A DNA stretch of 64,000 nucleotides, from contig NC_061869.1 of assembly GCF_907164915.1 (NCBI RefSeq), forward strand, positions 44,513,771-44,577,770, read 5' to 3'. How positions within the stretch are numbered: position 1 is the first letter of the stretch; every line of letters begins with the position of its first letter. Source of the stretch: Impatiens glandulifera (taxonomy: Eukaryota > Streptophyta > Magnoliopsida > Ericales > Balsaminaceae). The notes under the pieces are model-generated. The model did no database searches, was not told the origin of the DNA, and saw only the letters and a list, made by a program, of their open reading frames with translations. The position numbers and the translations under genes are program-made. Of this stretch, positions 24,801-36,464 are shown piece by piece.

Positions 24801-27470
24801 ACTTCAAGGAAATATCAGGTGGTTTTCCCAAAGGTCGCAGATGCTTGCCTTCGTCTCCCAAATCCATATTGAAATTCGCGTGAAATTCAAGTGGTTTGGT
24901 GACTCGTGTTCTTTCATATCCCCCTTCGAAAGAAGGCTCCAATGTTTATTGTTGCCGGAAAGTCTTTCACAAACATTGCTTGAGCAATATAAATCTGATA
25001 AATATCACCTACTTCCAAAATGGATCCCTTATTAAACAAGAAAGAAGACGTATGTTCAAATTAATACCTTCCTCTTGTCGATGCAAAGTGCTTTTCTGAA
25101 TCTGCACTCACTTCGTTTGAATATATTTCTCTTCGTTCTGCTTCTTCTTCCTTTTCTATGATGCACATCGCCTCCTTTTCCGAGAGCAGCGGCGTCTCAA
25201 CCTTCTCACATTAAGGTTCGGCTGAAGGTCCCTTGTTCTCGTCTTCTTCATTTTTGGACTTTAACTTCATATCATCGTAAGACAACAACAATGAATCTAT
25301 CTGACTTAGTTTCTTCATGGAATTTGTTGTTATGTCTAACAAAACTTTCAATTTGTCATGCCTTGCTTCCCCTTCCGCCCTTCTTCTTGATTCTGCACTT
25401 CTTCTTGATTCAAATCTAATCACAAGCTCCTTATCTATCTTCCCATTTAGATCTAACAAAACTTTGTAGACTTTTTCATAAGAGTTTTGTTGAAATGTTT
25501 CCTCAATGCTGATGTAAATTCCTTCTATGTCAATGTAACTGTATAATTCTTGTAAGAAATGAACCATATAAACTACTCACTCACATCTCCTACTCTCTAG
25601 TGGTGTCTTATTTCCTACTCTTAGTGGTGTCTTATGCTTTTGAAATATCAGTTCAAGAGAAAGAATCCAACCGTCAACATCTTTTCCATCACAGGCTGGA
25701 GGTCTTGTAAATGTATCGGGATAGTGAAAACATGAAATCTATCTGGATAGAGATAGTAAAAACTCATGTAGTTTTCAACAAGTCAACAAATCATCTCAGC
25801 ATAATTATATTGTAATCTCATGTTGCATTCCACCATTCCTTTTCTTAGGAACAAACCAATTATTTATTTCTGTTGACTTCCAACTTCCAAATCAAACAAG
25901 CCTCTATATCTTAGAACAATTAATCGAGTAGCCGTTCTGTTCAAACAACTCTCAAAACAAACAAGCCTCAAGTGAATGAGTCTCTTCTCTCACTAGTTCC
26001 TCATTACAAAGACGGAAATTGATTCAACCATCGGGCAATCGGTGAATCTCCAAATAACCCTTACCTTGCAGAAATCATAGCTCTCAAAAGTTTCTGGTTC
26101 ATTTCTTGAATCAGTCGGACTCGCCATTGTCACCTGGAGGTTATAGGGCAGAATTGTGACTTGTGTCAAAGCCGGTTCAGGTTGGAACATCCTAGCTTTC
26201 CATTCGAATTCACAGTGGAGGTGAGTTTCTTTTTCTGTTGTCAGAAATCAACATGGAGTGAGGCTCGAACTTGCAGACAAGTGATTGAAATTCACAACTT
26301 AGTTGATTCACACACAAGTAGAACAACTTTTCTTTAGCACGGAAATGAAAGCATGGATAGAGGGACATATTGAAGGGAGGAGTGAGGATGACCATTGTAA
26401 TAGATTGAACGGATAGTAACAATATATGAGAAGATAGAAAGAATAAGGTGAATTAGTATAAGTTGAGGAAAAATAATACTTTTCGGCTACAATTTTCAGC
26501 ATAATATAACTTATCCCTAATTACTTCTTATATACTACTCTTAGTGGGACCTTATCCCTAATTCCCTTCTTATATGCTACTCTTAGTAAGCCTAAACTAC
26601 TACATGACCTCTGAGAATAATAACCCATTAGACAAAGTTCTCGTGAAACACAAAGTTCTTGTAATGTGACTACTATTGAATGCTACTTCCTTCAATAGAA
26701 ACAACAATAAAAGTAAAAGAAAGGGGAACAAGAAGAAGAAAGGGTGGGTGAAAAGCTTCAACATCAGCCTACAATGTTGGAAATACTTTTTAAATTTGTT
26801 TATGGTTTCAGATTTAGATAGAAAACAATATATACGTTTGATCTGTCTAACTACGTTTAATTTCCAAAAGTTGTTTCCTTTGAATCCAAATCCAGATACA
26901 AAAAGAAATGTGATTCCAAATGGGCAATACACTAACTCAAAACAACACAAGCATTTTCTATCTAAAAACACTATAACATGTTTATCATATTCAATCTTAC
27001 TCTGCTTAACTTGAACCTTTCTTCTACCACTTCTTCTCCTACCCAATTTATGCTTTACAGAAATTGATTTCCTTTACCCTGAATTTTGGTTTGGTTTGGC
27101 GGTCTTGTTGTTTTGTTTGATTGTGCAGGACCAGAAGAAGCTGCAGGATTTGCTAATGACTGAGAAGGAAGCCTTGTATGGGTCTAAACCTAGTCCGAGA
27201 AGAAGCAGTAGCTTTAGAAAGACAAATGGATACCGTCCGAACGGGAATGGATCGATGACTCCCACCCCTAGAAGAAACTCTTTGGGCGGTGCAACCCCGG
27301 AGCTTCTTACACCACGCTCTTATTCGGGTCGCCAAAATGGTTATTTCAGGGAGATAAGAAAGCTGTCCACTGCACCTCTCAACTTTGTGGCAATAGCTAA
27401 GGAAGATACTATTTCATTTTCATCTATTTGTGGGTCAGAACCGGAATCTCCTCCTTTGGGTTCAAGCTGA
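18847..27470 (+). CDS. MAP65-6-like: 65-kDa microtubule-associated protein, MAP65-6/7 type, 11 exons
   Basis: Exons by frame and GT-AG junctions: 18847-18930, 19201-19404, 21323-21580, 22105-22320, 22389-22544, 22640-22799, 22984-23135, 23562-23649, 24063-24136, 24215-24289, 27129-27470. They join without a frame break into about 602 residues, the normal family length. Exon 3 could start at 21317 instead, adding two codons. MAP65/Ase1/PRC1 proteins are dimeric rods that cross-link antiparallel microtubules. Visible hallmarks are the N-terminal coiled-coil part ([16 protein letters not shown]), [34 protein letters not shown], and the microtubule-binding segment [19 protein letters not shown] followed by LKRAERAR. 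The C-terminal tail has SKPSPRR, TPTPRR and [17 protein letters not shown], as in Arabidopsis MAP65-6, which has been reported on mitochondria. The TP and SP sites suggest kinase control. All junctions and catalytic-type motifs look intact, so this is a working gene. Confidence 0.93.
19798..20060. mobile_element. MITE-like insertion in MAP65 intron 2, copy 1
   Basis: About 263 bp with imperfect inverted ends: the left GATGTTGGGTTATTTGGGAT pairs with the complement of the right end (AAAAAACCCAGCATC). The interior (AAGTTATTTCGGTTTTTAAT, ATAAAAATAAAGTAAGGAGA) matches copy 2 at 20827. No target duplication could be fixed. Confidence 0.5.
20827..21088. mobile_element. MITE-like insertion in MAP65 intron 2, copy 2
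   Basis: The left end GAGCTGGTTTGATCTTGGTT pairs with the complement of the right end (AACCCGGATCAAAACGAGTC). The interior is about 260 bp and related to copy 1, so two members of one small family sit 1 kb apart in the same intron. It lies well away from both splice sites. Confidence 0.55.
24376..26640. mobile_element. Insertion in MAP65 intron 10 bounded by direct repeats
   Basis: Two related direct repeats of about 240 bp lie at 24376-24620 and 26396-26640. Shared phrases include TGTAATAGATT, AGTAACAATA, GGCTACAA(A)TTTTCAGCATAA and AATAATAAC(T/C)CAT. They enclose about 1.8 kb. This looks like a small LTR-type element, or two family copies around captured sequence. I found no convincing primer-binding site or target duplication, so the class is open. 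It makes intron 10 (24290-27128) 2.8 kb long. Confidence 0.5.
25211..25567 (-). CDS. Unrecognised 118-residue ORF in the intronic insertion
   Basis: It encodes a lysine/glutamate-rich, probably helical protein ([20 protein letters not shown], then [20 protein letters not shown], and a charged C-terminus). It is antisense to MAP65 and lies between the direct repeats. Farther upstream on the same strand (26190-25993) is another short open frame with [20 protein letters not shown]. They may be exons or pieces of one captured or element-encoded gene. I do not recognise the family. The helical pattern is only loosely like a BAG-type helix bundle and I make no functional claim. Confidence 0.3.
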   Translation of the reverse strand: MVHFLQELYSYIDIEGIYISIEETFQQNSYEKVYKVLLDLNGKIDKELVIRFESRRSAESRRRAEGEARHDKLKVLLDITTNSMKKLSQIDSLLLSYDDMKLKSKNEEDENKGPSAEP

Positions 27471-28250
27471 ACTTGACATATACGGTATGTTACCATCACA
27501 TAAGAACATATGATAATGGGTAATTTTGAAGATGTTGAGAAGTAATTTGCGCCAATTTTAATAGTTCGGATAGTAAAATAAGTTTTTCCCCCTAAAATAA
27601 CATTCAAATTATATCAAGGGTTATTTGGATTAAATACATAATAAAGATAAAATATCAAATACGTATTTTGGTCATTTGACCCATATAATTTACTCATAAA
27701 AACAATATTTTTAAAAAACCCTTATATCAATCAAACAAGCTCTAAAAGTGGACTGACCAAATATAACTGAACCCTACTATTTGAACCAAACATGAACAGT
27801 TCTGTTTGATGCATCGCAGGTGACACAAAAGGGTGAATCTTCTGCAGAAATAGAAGGTTTTTCTAGAGATTCCAGTGACAGAAACTGTACAATTTGATTG
27901 GGAGTGGGGAAACATACATTGTGAATATGAAGTGGCATAATTGTAATATTTCTAGTAGAAGTTTGAAAACCTAACATTTGATGGTGATGTGAAACAGAAA
28001 ATAAACTGAGGCTGGAGTTCCTTAACAATCAATCAATCTGCAGGGGATGATGACTTATGTTTAGGAAGGATTGACTTTGTTGAGTGTTATAATATTTAGC
28101 TAGTGGCATCAATTATAGGGATGATGTTGATGATGATGATGATGATTGTACTGAATGTGTATTTGTTGTTAATCTCTTTGTTTTCTTATTTTTTCTTCCT
28201 GGTTCCTTCCTGTGTATATAAAATATGTATGAAATGTGAGATTTCAGTGT
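27471..28250 (+). other. MAP65 3' UTR and downstream region
   Basis: After the TGA at 27468-27470 there is no further frame. A 3'-UTR intron is possible (donor near 27484, GTATGTTACC; acceptor near 28041, CAATCTGCAG), but this is inference. A (GAT)n run lies at 28126-28145. U-rich sequence and TGTAT phrases at 28147-28230 fit a plant polyadenylation region. Confidence 0.4.
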
Positions 28251-29153
28251 TTGATTTGATTTACAGTATCTTGTATTGATCTTTCATGGGTGGGGTGCTG
28301 CTGCGAATTATTGTTCGAGTCTAGATTAGTGTTTGAAAGAAATTACTTGATAGTTCTCTATTGTTCATTGATTAAGCGTAATAACTCATTTTTACGAGGT
28401 TACGAGTCTTCTGTGATATGGGTTCATGGTCATCCAAATTTGGATTGGAGTCAAATTTCTAATGCTGACCTAATTAGAGGCACTACTTGAGGTTATTGGC
28501 AACCTGTGGGGACATGGTGTAAACATTGAGGATTGTAGTACATACAAGATGTTGACTCACTTATATAATTTAATAATGAATTTGAGTTCTTAATTAAATT
28601 TTAATTCTTTTAGAATCTGAATTAAATTATATATTAATATAAAATTTATGTTATAATTTTTTTTAATTAAGACAATTCAAAGTCATAATCAAACTCGTTA
28701 CCTTCTGGTTTATTAAGTCGACTCACCACTGAGTTATTTTGACATGTTTCATAAATTTATAATATTGATAAAAACTTTCACGACCTAAAGGTGAATTAAA
28801 ATTTAAGTTATATTATTAAGTATGTCTTATTTAATATTTTAGATATGTTAATAGTTTCTAGACTTCACCATTTATTTAGGATGATCCATACTTGTTAGTT
28901 TAAAGGCTGATAAAAAAAAGTGTCTTTCTAATTTATTTAGGGATGATAAGTTTGATAACTGATAATAAAAGGTTTGATAACCAGCCTGAAAACTGTGAAA
29001 GATGTTATCCCCTAAACCATCTTGATAGCGAGACATGCAATTGGTTGTCAAGAAGTGATCTATCACATGAGCCTGCAACTGGTGAGTCCACTAATAATAG
29101 TTACTCAATGTTTTGAACTTTTTGATTGTATTTGTGCAAGGCAATATGGAGTT
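28251..29153. other. Intergenic DNA, nothing identified
   Basis: AT-rich sequence without a recognisable gene or repeat. Short open frames here match nothing I recognise. Confidence 0.4.
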
Positions 29154-29559
29154 GTATATTTGAGAAATTTGAGGAAATGACCCTCCAGATGTGCCTAATT
29201 ACGGATGGTGCGGGCCCATAATTTTAATAGCGCTGGTGACCCTTTTTTTTAATGACAATTATACCCTTGCGTAACGCAATTCCAGTTCCGTGACGCAACC
29301 GGTTTTTTTTTTTTAAAAATTTTTTTTCGTCTCGTGGTTGCGTGACGCAACTGGGGCATTTTCGTCAAAAAAATTTCATAATTAAAATTTTTTGAAAAAT
29401 AAAAAAATAAAAAATTGCGTCACGCAACCTGAGAATGCGTGACGCAATAGGGATATTTTCGTAAAAAAAAGGGTCACCAGCGCTATTAAAATTATGGGCC
29501 CGCACCATCCGTAATTAAGCCCATCTGGAGGGTCATTTCCTCAAATTTCCCGTATATTT
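29154..29559. mobile_element. Fold-back MITE (29162-29551), TSD GTATATTT
   Basis: The first and last roughly 90 bases are near-perfect inverted copies: both arms contain GAGGAAATGACCCTCCAGAT, TACGGATGGTGCGGGCCCAT and AATAGCGCTGGTGACCCTTT. The loop is rich in GCGTGACGCAA phrases. GTATATTT flanks both ends (29154-29161, 29552-29559), an 8-bp duplication suggesting a hAT-type or Mutator-like origin. The transcript would form a very long hairpin. Confidence 0.85.
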
Positions 29560-30590
29560 TCCTCTTGTATAGAGTACATAATATTTGACATGAATTGCAT
29601 CAGTCTGTTCATTGAACCAATGGATAGTTATTCAATGTTTGAAATTTGCATCACTATATATAGTCTACAGGTTTAGGGAGTTGTATATAGTAATCTTGTA
29701 TAGAGGACATAACACTTGGCATGAATTGCATATGTTTCGTTCATTGGTAACTTGTTGGTTGCACCATCTATATGGTTTTATTGCATGACCAAAGACCATG
29801 TTAGTAATTTAATAGTTCCTTTGTTGGTAATGCATGGCTAGAATTAATAGAAACATCAAAAAAATATAAAAAGATCCTCTATAAGTTTTTTACATGTATT
29901 GACCAAATATTTACCTAAAGCCTAGATTTATTAGTGATATTGTGTCTTGCATATGAAAAGTGTTGTTAAGTATATAACAATACCCTCACCTTCTATGAGG
30001 CCAATATCTATTGTAAAAAAATATCATAAATTAATGTTCTTTGTTTAGAAGAAAAGAAATGTACCTAAGAAATAATAAAACTAAGTTTTAATATTGATTT
30101 TGGGATCCAAATAACAACATCCTCATCTCCCAAGAGCTAATATTGATTAATGTTATTGAAAACTTGAAGCTTTTAACTTTTCTTGGGTTGGCTTGGGCAC
30201 TGGAATGAGAGAATCTCATATAGCAAGTTCAAATTTTAAAGGCTGCTTTTGAAGACCTTCACAAAATCTATAAATAATAATTTTGCTTAGATGATTCAAT
30301 TTTAAAACTCGAACACAAACATAACTATGAAAATATAAATTTTTGTACATCTAAAAATAATAATACAAATTATGATAATTGTATTCAATATTGAATTGAA
30401 TACACTTAGGTTTGGAGAGTTTGAATCCATGTATTGGACCTGTTCAGACAAGAAAACATGTATGGAATTTTCATATTTATTGTTCTTATCAACTTGCTCT
30501 TTTCTATCCCCATTATTAACTGTTGAAGAAAAAAAATGACTAAGAGTATCCATCTTTCTAGAACATTGAAACTTTTTCAATAACTTGATT

Positions 30591-30665
<75 letters not shown>

Positions 30666-31338
30666 TTTCACACATGAATGGCTATTTTGAACTCGAATTA
30701 GGGACATTTTCATAATATTTCAAAATTCAAAATTTGTGTTTCAAAATATCAATTTTCAGCTCTACTAAATTTCTTTTTACTGTCTTGGCTTGGCCTCGCC
30801 ACATTTTTTTAGACAAACAATTTTTATTTGTAGTACTTATTAGGCCTTTTTTATTGTCTATACTTATTAGGCATTTTGTACATCACAATTTCTTCTCCCA
30901 GTCGAAAACTCTACCTCACTCTTTGTGTATTTGAAACTTGAATTGTGTATTTTCTGAATTTATCTATGTGTGGATTGGGTTTATTTTAAACAGGACTATG
31001 TATTTGAAATTGAATTAATGTATTTGTAGAAATTAAACCGAATAGGTTCATTTTCTGTTAACTTTTTGTTAATTTGGTTTTGTTGAAAACTGGATTTCTT
31101 GCACTAAATTTAGATTTCATTGTTAAATTAGGGTTCAATAAAATTCTAAATTTTTTAAATTTGTTTATTTTCTTAATTTTATTTTTGTTATATATTCTTC
31201 TTTTGGTTCTTATATAGATTATCAAGTTTTCAATAATTTATTTACAAGATTCTTAATTAGAATCAAACCCATAATTTATAATTTCTTAAACACAACTCTT
31301 ACAATTTGAGTTATTTTGTGAGTTTTAAGAATTAATTG
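29560..31338. other. Intergenic DNA with a (TA)n microsatellite
   Basis: No gene was recognised. An uninterrupted TA dinucleotide run of about 70 bases lies at 30591-30662. The rest is AT-rich unique-looking sequence. Confidence 0.5.
30591..30662. repeat. (TA)n microsatellite
   Basis: About 36 TA units without interruption. Confidence 0.97.
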
Positions 31339-32410
31339 TGTTGAAATTACTATAATAACCTCCAAAATCAGAGGCTTCTTATGGATGATCCAATACATAA
31401 ACCATTTCATAAACAAGTTTACTTGTGACCCATTATTTAAGCTTCTTTGTAAAGATCAAAGTTCATTTGGGATGATGCTGGTTGCATCACTCCTAGATGT
31501 TACAACTTTTACAAATAAATTGAAGATCTGCATTATTGAGGAAACGAGAAAATTTACAATAATGAGGAAAACAAAATATTTACAATAATAAGGAAAATAG
31601 AATATTTACAATTTTTTTTATTAAATTAAAAAATTAAGAGTTTTTTTTCTTCTTTTTAATATAAATAAAATGTACGTTTCTCTCATTAGATAAGAAAAAT
31701 ATAAGAGAGATAACAATTCTTGTAATTTTTTTTAAGATATTAAAAATTTTATAGAAAAATTCTCCAAGTTTGTGAGTGATTCTCTTCTTGGGCCAACATT
31801 TGGTATTAGAGCATCAGGTGAATGCCAAAAATCATCCGTTATGATCAAATGTCAAAGGGTGCAGGATCATCTGAGGCGCAGCAAAATAATGGCATATTCC
31901 ACTATCCGCAGTTAGCACGCACGAACTACATCAGTTGGGTAATTCGTGTACAGGCTATGATGGAGGACCAAGGAGTGTGGGAGGCAGTCGAGTCAGTAGA
32001 AGACACATAGATTGATGTCCGACTCAATAAAAAGGCGATGTCACATCTTCTACAAACACTTCCGGAGGATCTTCTCATGTAGGTGGAAAATAAGATGACG
32101 ACAAAGGAAGTGTGAAATTGTCTCAAGATGAGGTTCGTCGGCGCAGACCGTGTGAAGAATGCACAATTGTAGACATTGAAGAGTGAGTTTGACGGAGACT
32201 TGGGTAAATAAGGATATGAAATCAAGATTTTCTTATTGAATCGATGAATACATACAATTCAATATCAATCAGACTCGATTATCGCATCATCAACAACGAG
32301 TCTAAATACTATGCATGCTTATCAGGCATACGAGAAACGGACCAACAAAATAGAGGTAGTTAGAGGCTCCAATTTATTCATATCCCAAGAAAAGAGTGAT
32401 TGGCAAGTGA
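31339..32410 (+). mobile_element. 5' end of a truncated Ty1/copia element
   Basis: A probable LTR (TGTTGAAATTAC at 31339 to GGGCCAACA at 31798) is followed by the primer-binding site TGGTATTAGAGC (31801-31812). Then comes a gag start at 31822 (IFHYPQLARTNYISWVIRVQ, then MMEDQGVWEAVESVEDT), with a TAG at 32008 and more stops to about 32230. Pol is absent: from about 32415 the sequence is gypsy pol. The left LTR edge is tentative because no second LTR is present. Confidence 0.65.
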
Positions 32411-32414
32411 ATAG

Positions 32415-32603
32415 CGGAATCTAAAGCCATATCATGAATATCTTACGAAGTTGGTTGCCAAATTAGAGAATGTGACATTCACACATGCGTCGAGAAGCCA
32501 AAATTGATTCGTCGACGCATTGCCCACTTTAGCCACTATAGCTTAGATATCGGAGGGTGTCAAAATCAAACCACTCAAGATTCAACAACAATAAAGGCGA
32601 GAC
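32415..32603 (+). pseudogene. Ty3/gypsy RNase H tail, left part of a split relic
   Basis: The frame starting at about 32420 reads YHEYLTKLVAKLENVTFTHA and then VDALPTLATIA with a stop, followed by ISEGVKIKPLKIQ. This is the end of the RNase H and connection region of plant gypsy pol (typically ADALATLA...). It runs into the copia insertion at 32604 and resumes at 54464. Confidence 0.75.
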
Positions 32604-33100
32604 TGTTGGAATTAATTAAAATAATTCCATAATAAACTTAAATTATAAACTATAATACCCTAGATCTTCATTCTTGTTCCTGAGATATGAAAGACAAAAG
32701 CGGAATATATATACTTGGATCCTTAGACATGATTAGATGAGATGGTCTTTCAAAAAGGCAGAAATCCTTTAGCCTTATTTCTCCGATGATGGGGATTCAG
32801 AGAGAGAGAGAGCGTGTGATAAAAATAAGTTCGTACTTATTTTTTTATCAATCAACCTCCCTTTTATAATTTCTTCTGCCTTTTGGGGACCATAACCGTC
32901 ATAACTGCCTCATTACGCTAATTTATACTTTGGCCCTCATCAAATTAGAAATACTGCATGGTATTCACAATTTAACATTCATAACAATAACGTCCTTAAG
33001 TCAAATCCTAAACATCCTTAGATAACATAATATTGACTTAATATAATCAATGACCATATATATTCATTTAAATATATAAATGTCCCTTTAAATTCTAACA
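32604..33100 (-). repeat. 3' LTR of the split minus-strand copia element
   Basis: 497 bp. It is similar to 54004-54458 but carries about 40 extra bases (around 32690-32715 and 32780) and scattered substitutions. The minus-strand polypurine tract (AATGGGAGAT) lies directly inside it at 33101-33110. Confidence 0.85.
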
Positions 33101-33340
33101 ATCTCCCATTGAACATATATATTTAAAAAATGAATAATATATCCTTATTGTGCACAGTATTGTCATCGATTTCGAGAACATTAACAATCTCGTCCATTAA
33201 TCATATTAACAAGGATCAAGGCGGTCTTCGTTGTATCAATCACAACTAAACCTTCAATAGTCACAAATATCAATATGACTAAATGACATAGATTAATCAT
33301 GAATTTGTGGCATGAAAAATTACATGCAAGGTGATCTATT

Positions 33341-34556
33341 AGATAGAAAAATTAAGTAAAGATTAATTTTTGGAACCGGCTAGAAAACTAAACAACTGTT
33401 AATCTTCATGTGCAGGTACTGATCAAATCGTATGAACCGGTTGGGGCATCATAAACCGGTCGCTGAAATGCTTCGAAGAAACCTGTTCCAAGTGATCAAG
33501 TTAAAGATCAGAGGAACCGCTTTTCACTCTCTCAAGCGACCGGTCAGCAAAGACAAAAGTTCACATACCAGCCGGACCATATTGCACAAGAGACAAAACC
33601 GGAAAATTCAAACTTCTAGAGTGACGTAACATGACGAAAGAAACGTGTCTCGAAAGAATAAAAGAAGATCAGATCCGATCGGAAGCATGCGAGGAAAGCA
33701 ATGATGCTTTATTGATCTGAAGTTGACAACATGAGGTGCATGTCCAACACGTGTCCAAATCTGAAAACCGATTATGTCATCTTATACTCAGAGCTGCCTG
33801 CATGACTGCCAAGTGTTGAGGAAGGTGAAGCGTGCAAGCAACCTCTCTGCACCGGCGTGACAATGATCAACCAATTTAGAGGAGAGAGAAGAAAATGACC
33901 GTTAGCTCTTCTCACCTATAAAAGGAAGACGAAATGTCTTCATTTAAAGTAGCATCAGTTGTGAATCACGGAAAACGAATCATAAAAGTAATAAGTTAGA
34001 GAGATAAACTCTTATATTCCAAACCGGTGTGTCTAAAACCGGAAGCTTTCTGTATCTTGCTGTGTTGAGTTACTGTATTACATCAAATAGTGAGTTGGTG
34101 TAACCAGCGAGTAGCGAGTTGGGCTCGACCGGCAGTGTTGTTGTAACTATAAAAGTTAGTGGAGATCCTTCTCATAACTTGACAAGAAGGGGTGACGTAG
34201 GAGGGTTTGCTCCGAACATCCATAAAAATCCTTGTCTCGTGTTCTTTCTTTCGCTTTCATTACTTACTTACTTAACCTAACCTCAAACCAATCGTACTCC
34301 GTAAACCGGTCCATTTATATCCATAAAACCGACTCCTTCTAAAACATCATCTAAAGTCGCATACGTTGCTTCAAACTGAAATAGACATTTCCGCCCTTGA
34401 ACCCGGTTCAAGAGTCTGTGACAGTTTGTGTAGTGCTGAGAACGGTTTTAGTCTCTAACCGGACTATCACCAAAGTGTTGTGTGTGTTGTGTAAGCGGCC
34501 ACCCTTCCTAAAACCGGAAACACCCCGGTCCTCCAAGGGCGTCCCTGATCCTAACA
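33341..34556 (+). repeat. 5' LTR of the giant copia element
   Basis: 1,216 bp, ending GATCCTAACA. The start reads AGATAG where the 3' copy has TGATAG, so its first base is mutated. A TATA box (CTATAAAAGG) at 33916-33925 is the likely promoter for the genomic transcript. CCGGTT and ACCGG words are frequent. An open frame at 33432-33629 is present identically in both LTRs and has no recognised function. Confidence 0.95.
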
Positions 34557-34558
34557 AG

Positions 34559-34570
34559 TGGTATCAGAGC
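34559..34570 (+). promoter_or_regulatory. Primer-binding site of the giant copia element
   Basis: TGGTATCAGAGC, two bases after the 5' LTR, is complementary to the 3' end of plant initiator tRNA-Met. It is the standard copia minus-strand primer site and is intact here. Confidence 0.95.
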
Positions 34571-34601
34571 GAGGTTCTTAGCACTCAAGCAACCGAAGAA
34601 G

Positions 34602-36464
34602 ATGGGAAGCATGACCCACAGCGACAAGCCGCCAATGCTAAACAGCGAAGCGTTTAGCAGTTGGAAGAAACAGATGTATCTACATCTGATTACGCTAGAT
34701 GATGAGATGAGCCGAGTCCTGAAAGAGGGACCGATCAGGATCAACAAGGAGGCAGACCAATGGTCAAATGAAGATCGAAGACGGAGTAACCTGGACAACC
34801 ATTGCATGAGGCACATCTACAAGGCTATAGATGATAACACCTTGAACAAAATATCAGACTGTGATAGTGTAAAGTAAGCCTGGGAAACGATCATTCAGAT
34901 TCATGAGGGAAACGAAAGAACTAAGGAGAACAAAATATTGGTGTCTACACAGAAATATGAAAACATCATGATGAAACCGGGGGAAAACATGAAGGAATTC
35001 AGCAACCGGTTCACTAGTGTAGTCAACGAGCTTCAAACACTCGGAAAGAAGTATGACAACCGAGAAGTAATCATCAAAGCCTTAAGATCTCTTCCAAGCA
35101 CTTGGGATATCAAGACCATGGTGATGAGGGAATCAAGCACCCTCGGGCAGATGAAGTTGCATGATGTGTTCGAGGATTTAAAAGCCTACGAGTTCGAGAT
35201 CAAGTCTCGAATCGAAGACGAAGCATCCACATCAACCGCAACTAGAGCTTTGGTTACATCGGTGGAACCGGCGGTCCAAGTATCAACCGTTCTGGCTCCA
35301 GTCAAAAGTACCGATCAAATCACTGAAGATGTGATGGCAATGCTAGCTCGGAAATTTGGGAAATTCATGAAGAAGAGCCAACCACCATCTAACAATGACT
35401 TTAACTATAATTATGTAGATAAATCAAACAAAAGATGTTATAACTGTGACGGTTTTGGACATTTCAGGTCAGAATGTAGAAAACCAAGGAGAGACGATAG
35501 AAAACCGGAAAGAAGCTATCAGGGAAACAACTATCAGGGGAACAACTATCAAGGCAACCGGTACCGAGGAAACAACTACTAGGGAAACAACTACCGGAGA
35601 AACGACAACCAACGAAACGACTACCGGAGAAACGATAATCAGCATGCAAACGAAGGAAAGGAGATTCAGAAGGCACTCATTGCATCCGACGGTGGTAGCG
35701 AGTGGGCATACTCTGATAATGAAGACGGTGAAGAGAAAGTGACCTGCTTCATGGCAAACGACGAAGAGGTATTTGATTTCTCTTCTAACGAGTTTACCAA
35801 AGAAGACTTGGTTTCTGCACTCAACAAAATGGTTGCTGAGTTCAGAAACATATCTGCGTACATACCGATTCCGGTAGAATCTAAAACCGAACAATCAAAT
35901 AATGTATATGATAAAATCTGTGAAACCGAAATGTATGAACCAGATGAACTATTCTCCGATAATGAGAAGACAGTTCAACCGGTAACTGAAACCGATGAAC
36001 GAGCAATGTACGTCACGGCTGTGTGGGAGAGATCACGTCAAGCTGTAAAACAAATGTGTAATTATAAAAGACACCCTAAGTGTAGGTTTGGTATCGGTTA
36101 TGAACCAAACAAACAAAACGAATCAAAACAACCTAACGGGATGAAACTCACGAAAGACAACCTTCCGTTCATAAAATTTGTCAAGAGTTCAAAAACTGAA
36201 AATGACTTAAAACCGGAAGAAACACTTAAGTATGTAAGCCCTACTGAATCGGAAAAATGGCTTCATCCTGAGAGAAGGAAAGTCAACCGGAAACCAAATA
36301 AACCAAATAAAAATCGACACCAAAGAAACTCATCACAACATAAGGCATTCTTGAGCAACAGCCAAGAAGTTAAGCCAAATATTATAAAAACAGATACCGG
36401 GAAAGTGATCCGACTTATTCAAGTCTGGATCCCAAAGGGACTAATCAACCATGGACCCAACTGA
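34602..36464 (+). pseudogene. gag: copia gag of the giant element, two in-frame stops
   Basis: The frame opens with an ATG 31 bases after the primer site. Residues 1-91 carry the gag N-terminal domain (FSSWKKQMYLHLITLDDEMS). A TAA at 34875-34877 interrupts it, and the same frame resumes with EGNERTKENK. The central UBN2-like domain covers about 110-230, and a CCHC zinc knuckle (CYNCDGFGHFRSEC) starts near residue 279. Then come repeated QGNNY/RGNNY units, where a TAG (35580-35582) stands at the position of a CAG/CAA in the neighbouring units. An acidic segment and a basic tail end at a TGA (36462-36464). Apart from the stops there is no frameshift over 1.86 kb. Gag would form the virus-like particle. 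As written only fragments could be made without readthrough. Confidence 0.9.

Noticed and set aside
33432..33629. 65-residue frame present in both LTRs of the giant copia element
   Set aside because: Identical only because the LTRs are near-identical. It has no recognised homology and lies upstream of the TATA box, so a protein is unlikely.
35446..35894. Overlapping frames around the gag QGNNY repeats
   Set aside because: They are alternate-frame shadows of a repetitive coding region.
36451..36464. Programmed +1 frameshift at the gag-pol overlap
   Set aside because: The overlap is only about 20 bases and no slippery heptamer was seen. The older relative has a stop in the shifted frame, so splicing fits better, though frameshifting is not excluded.
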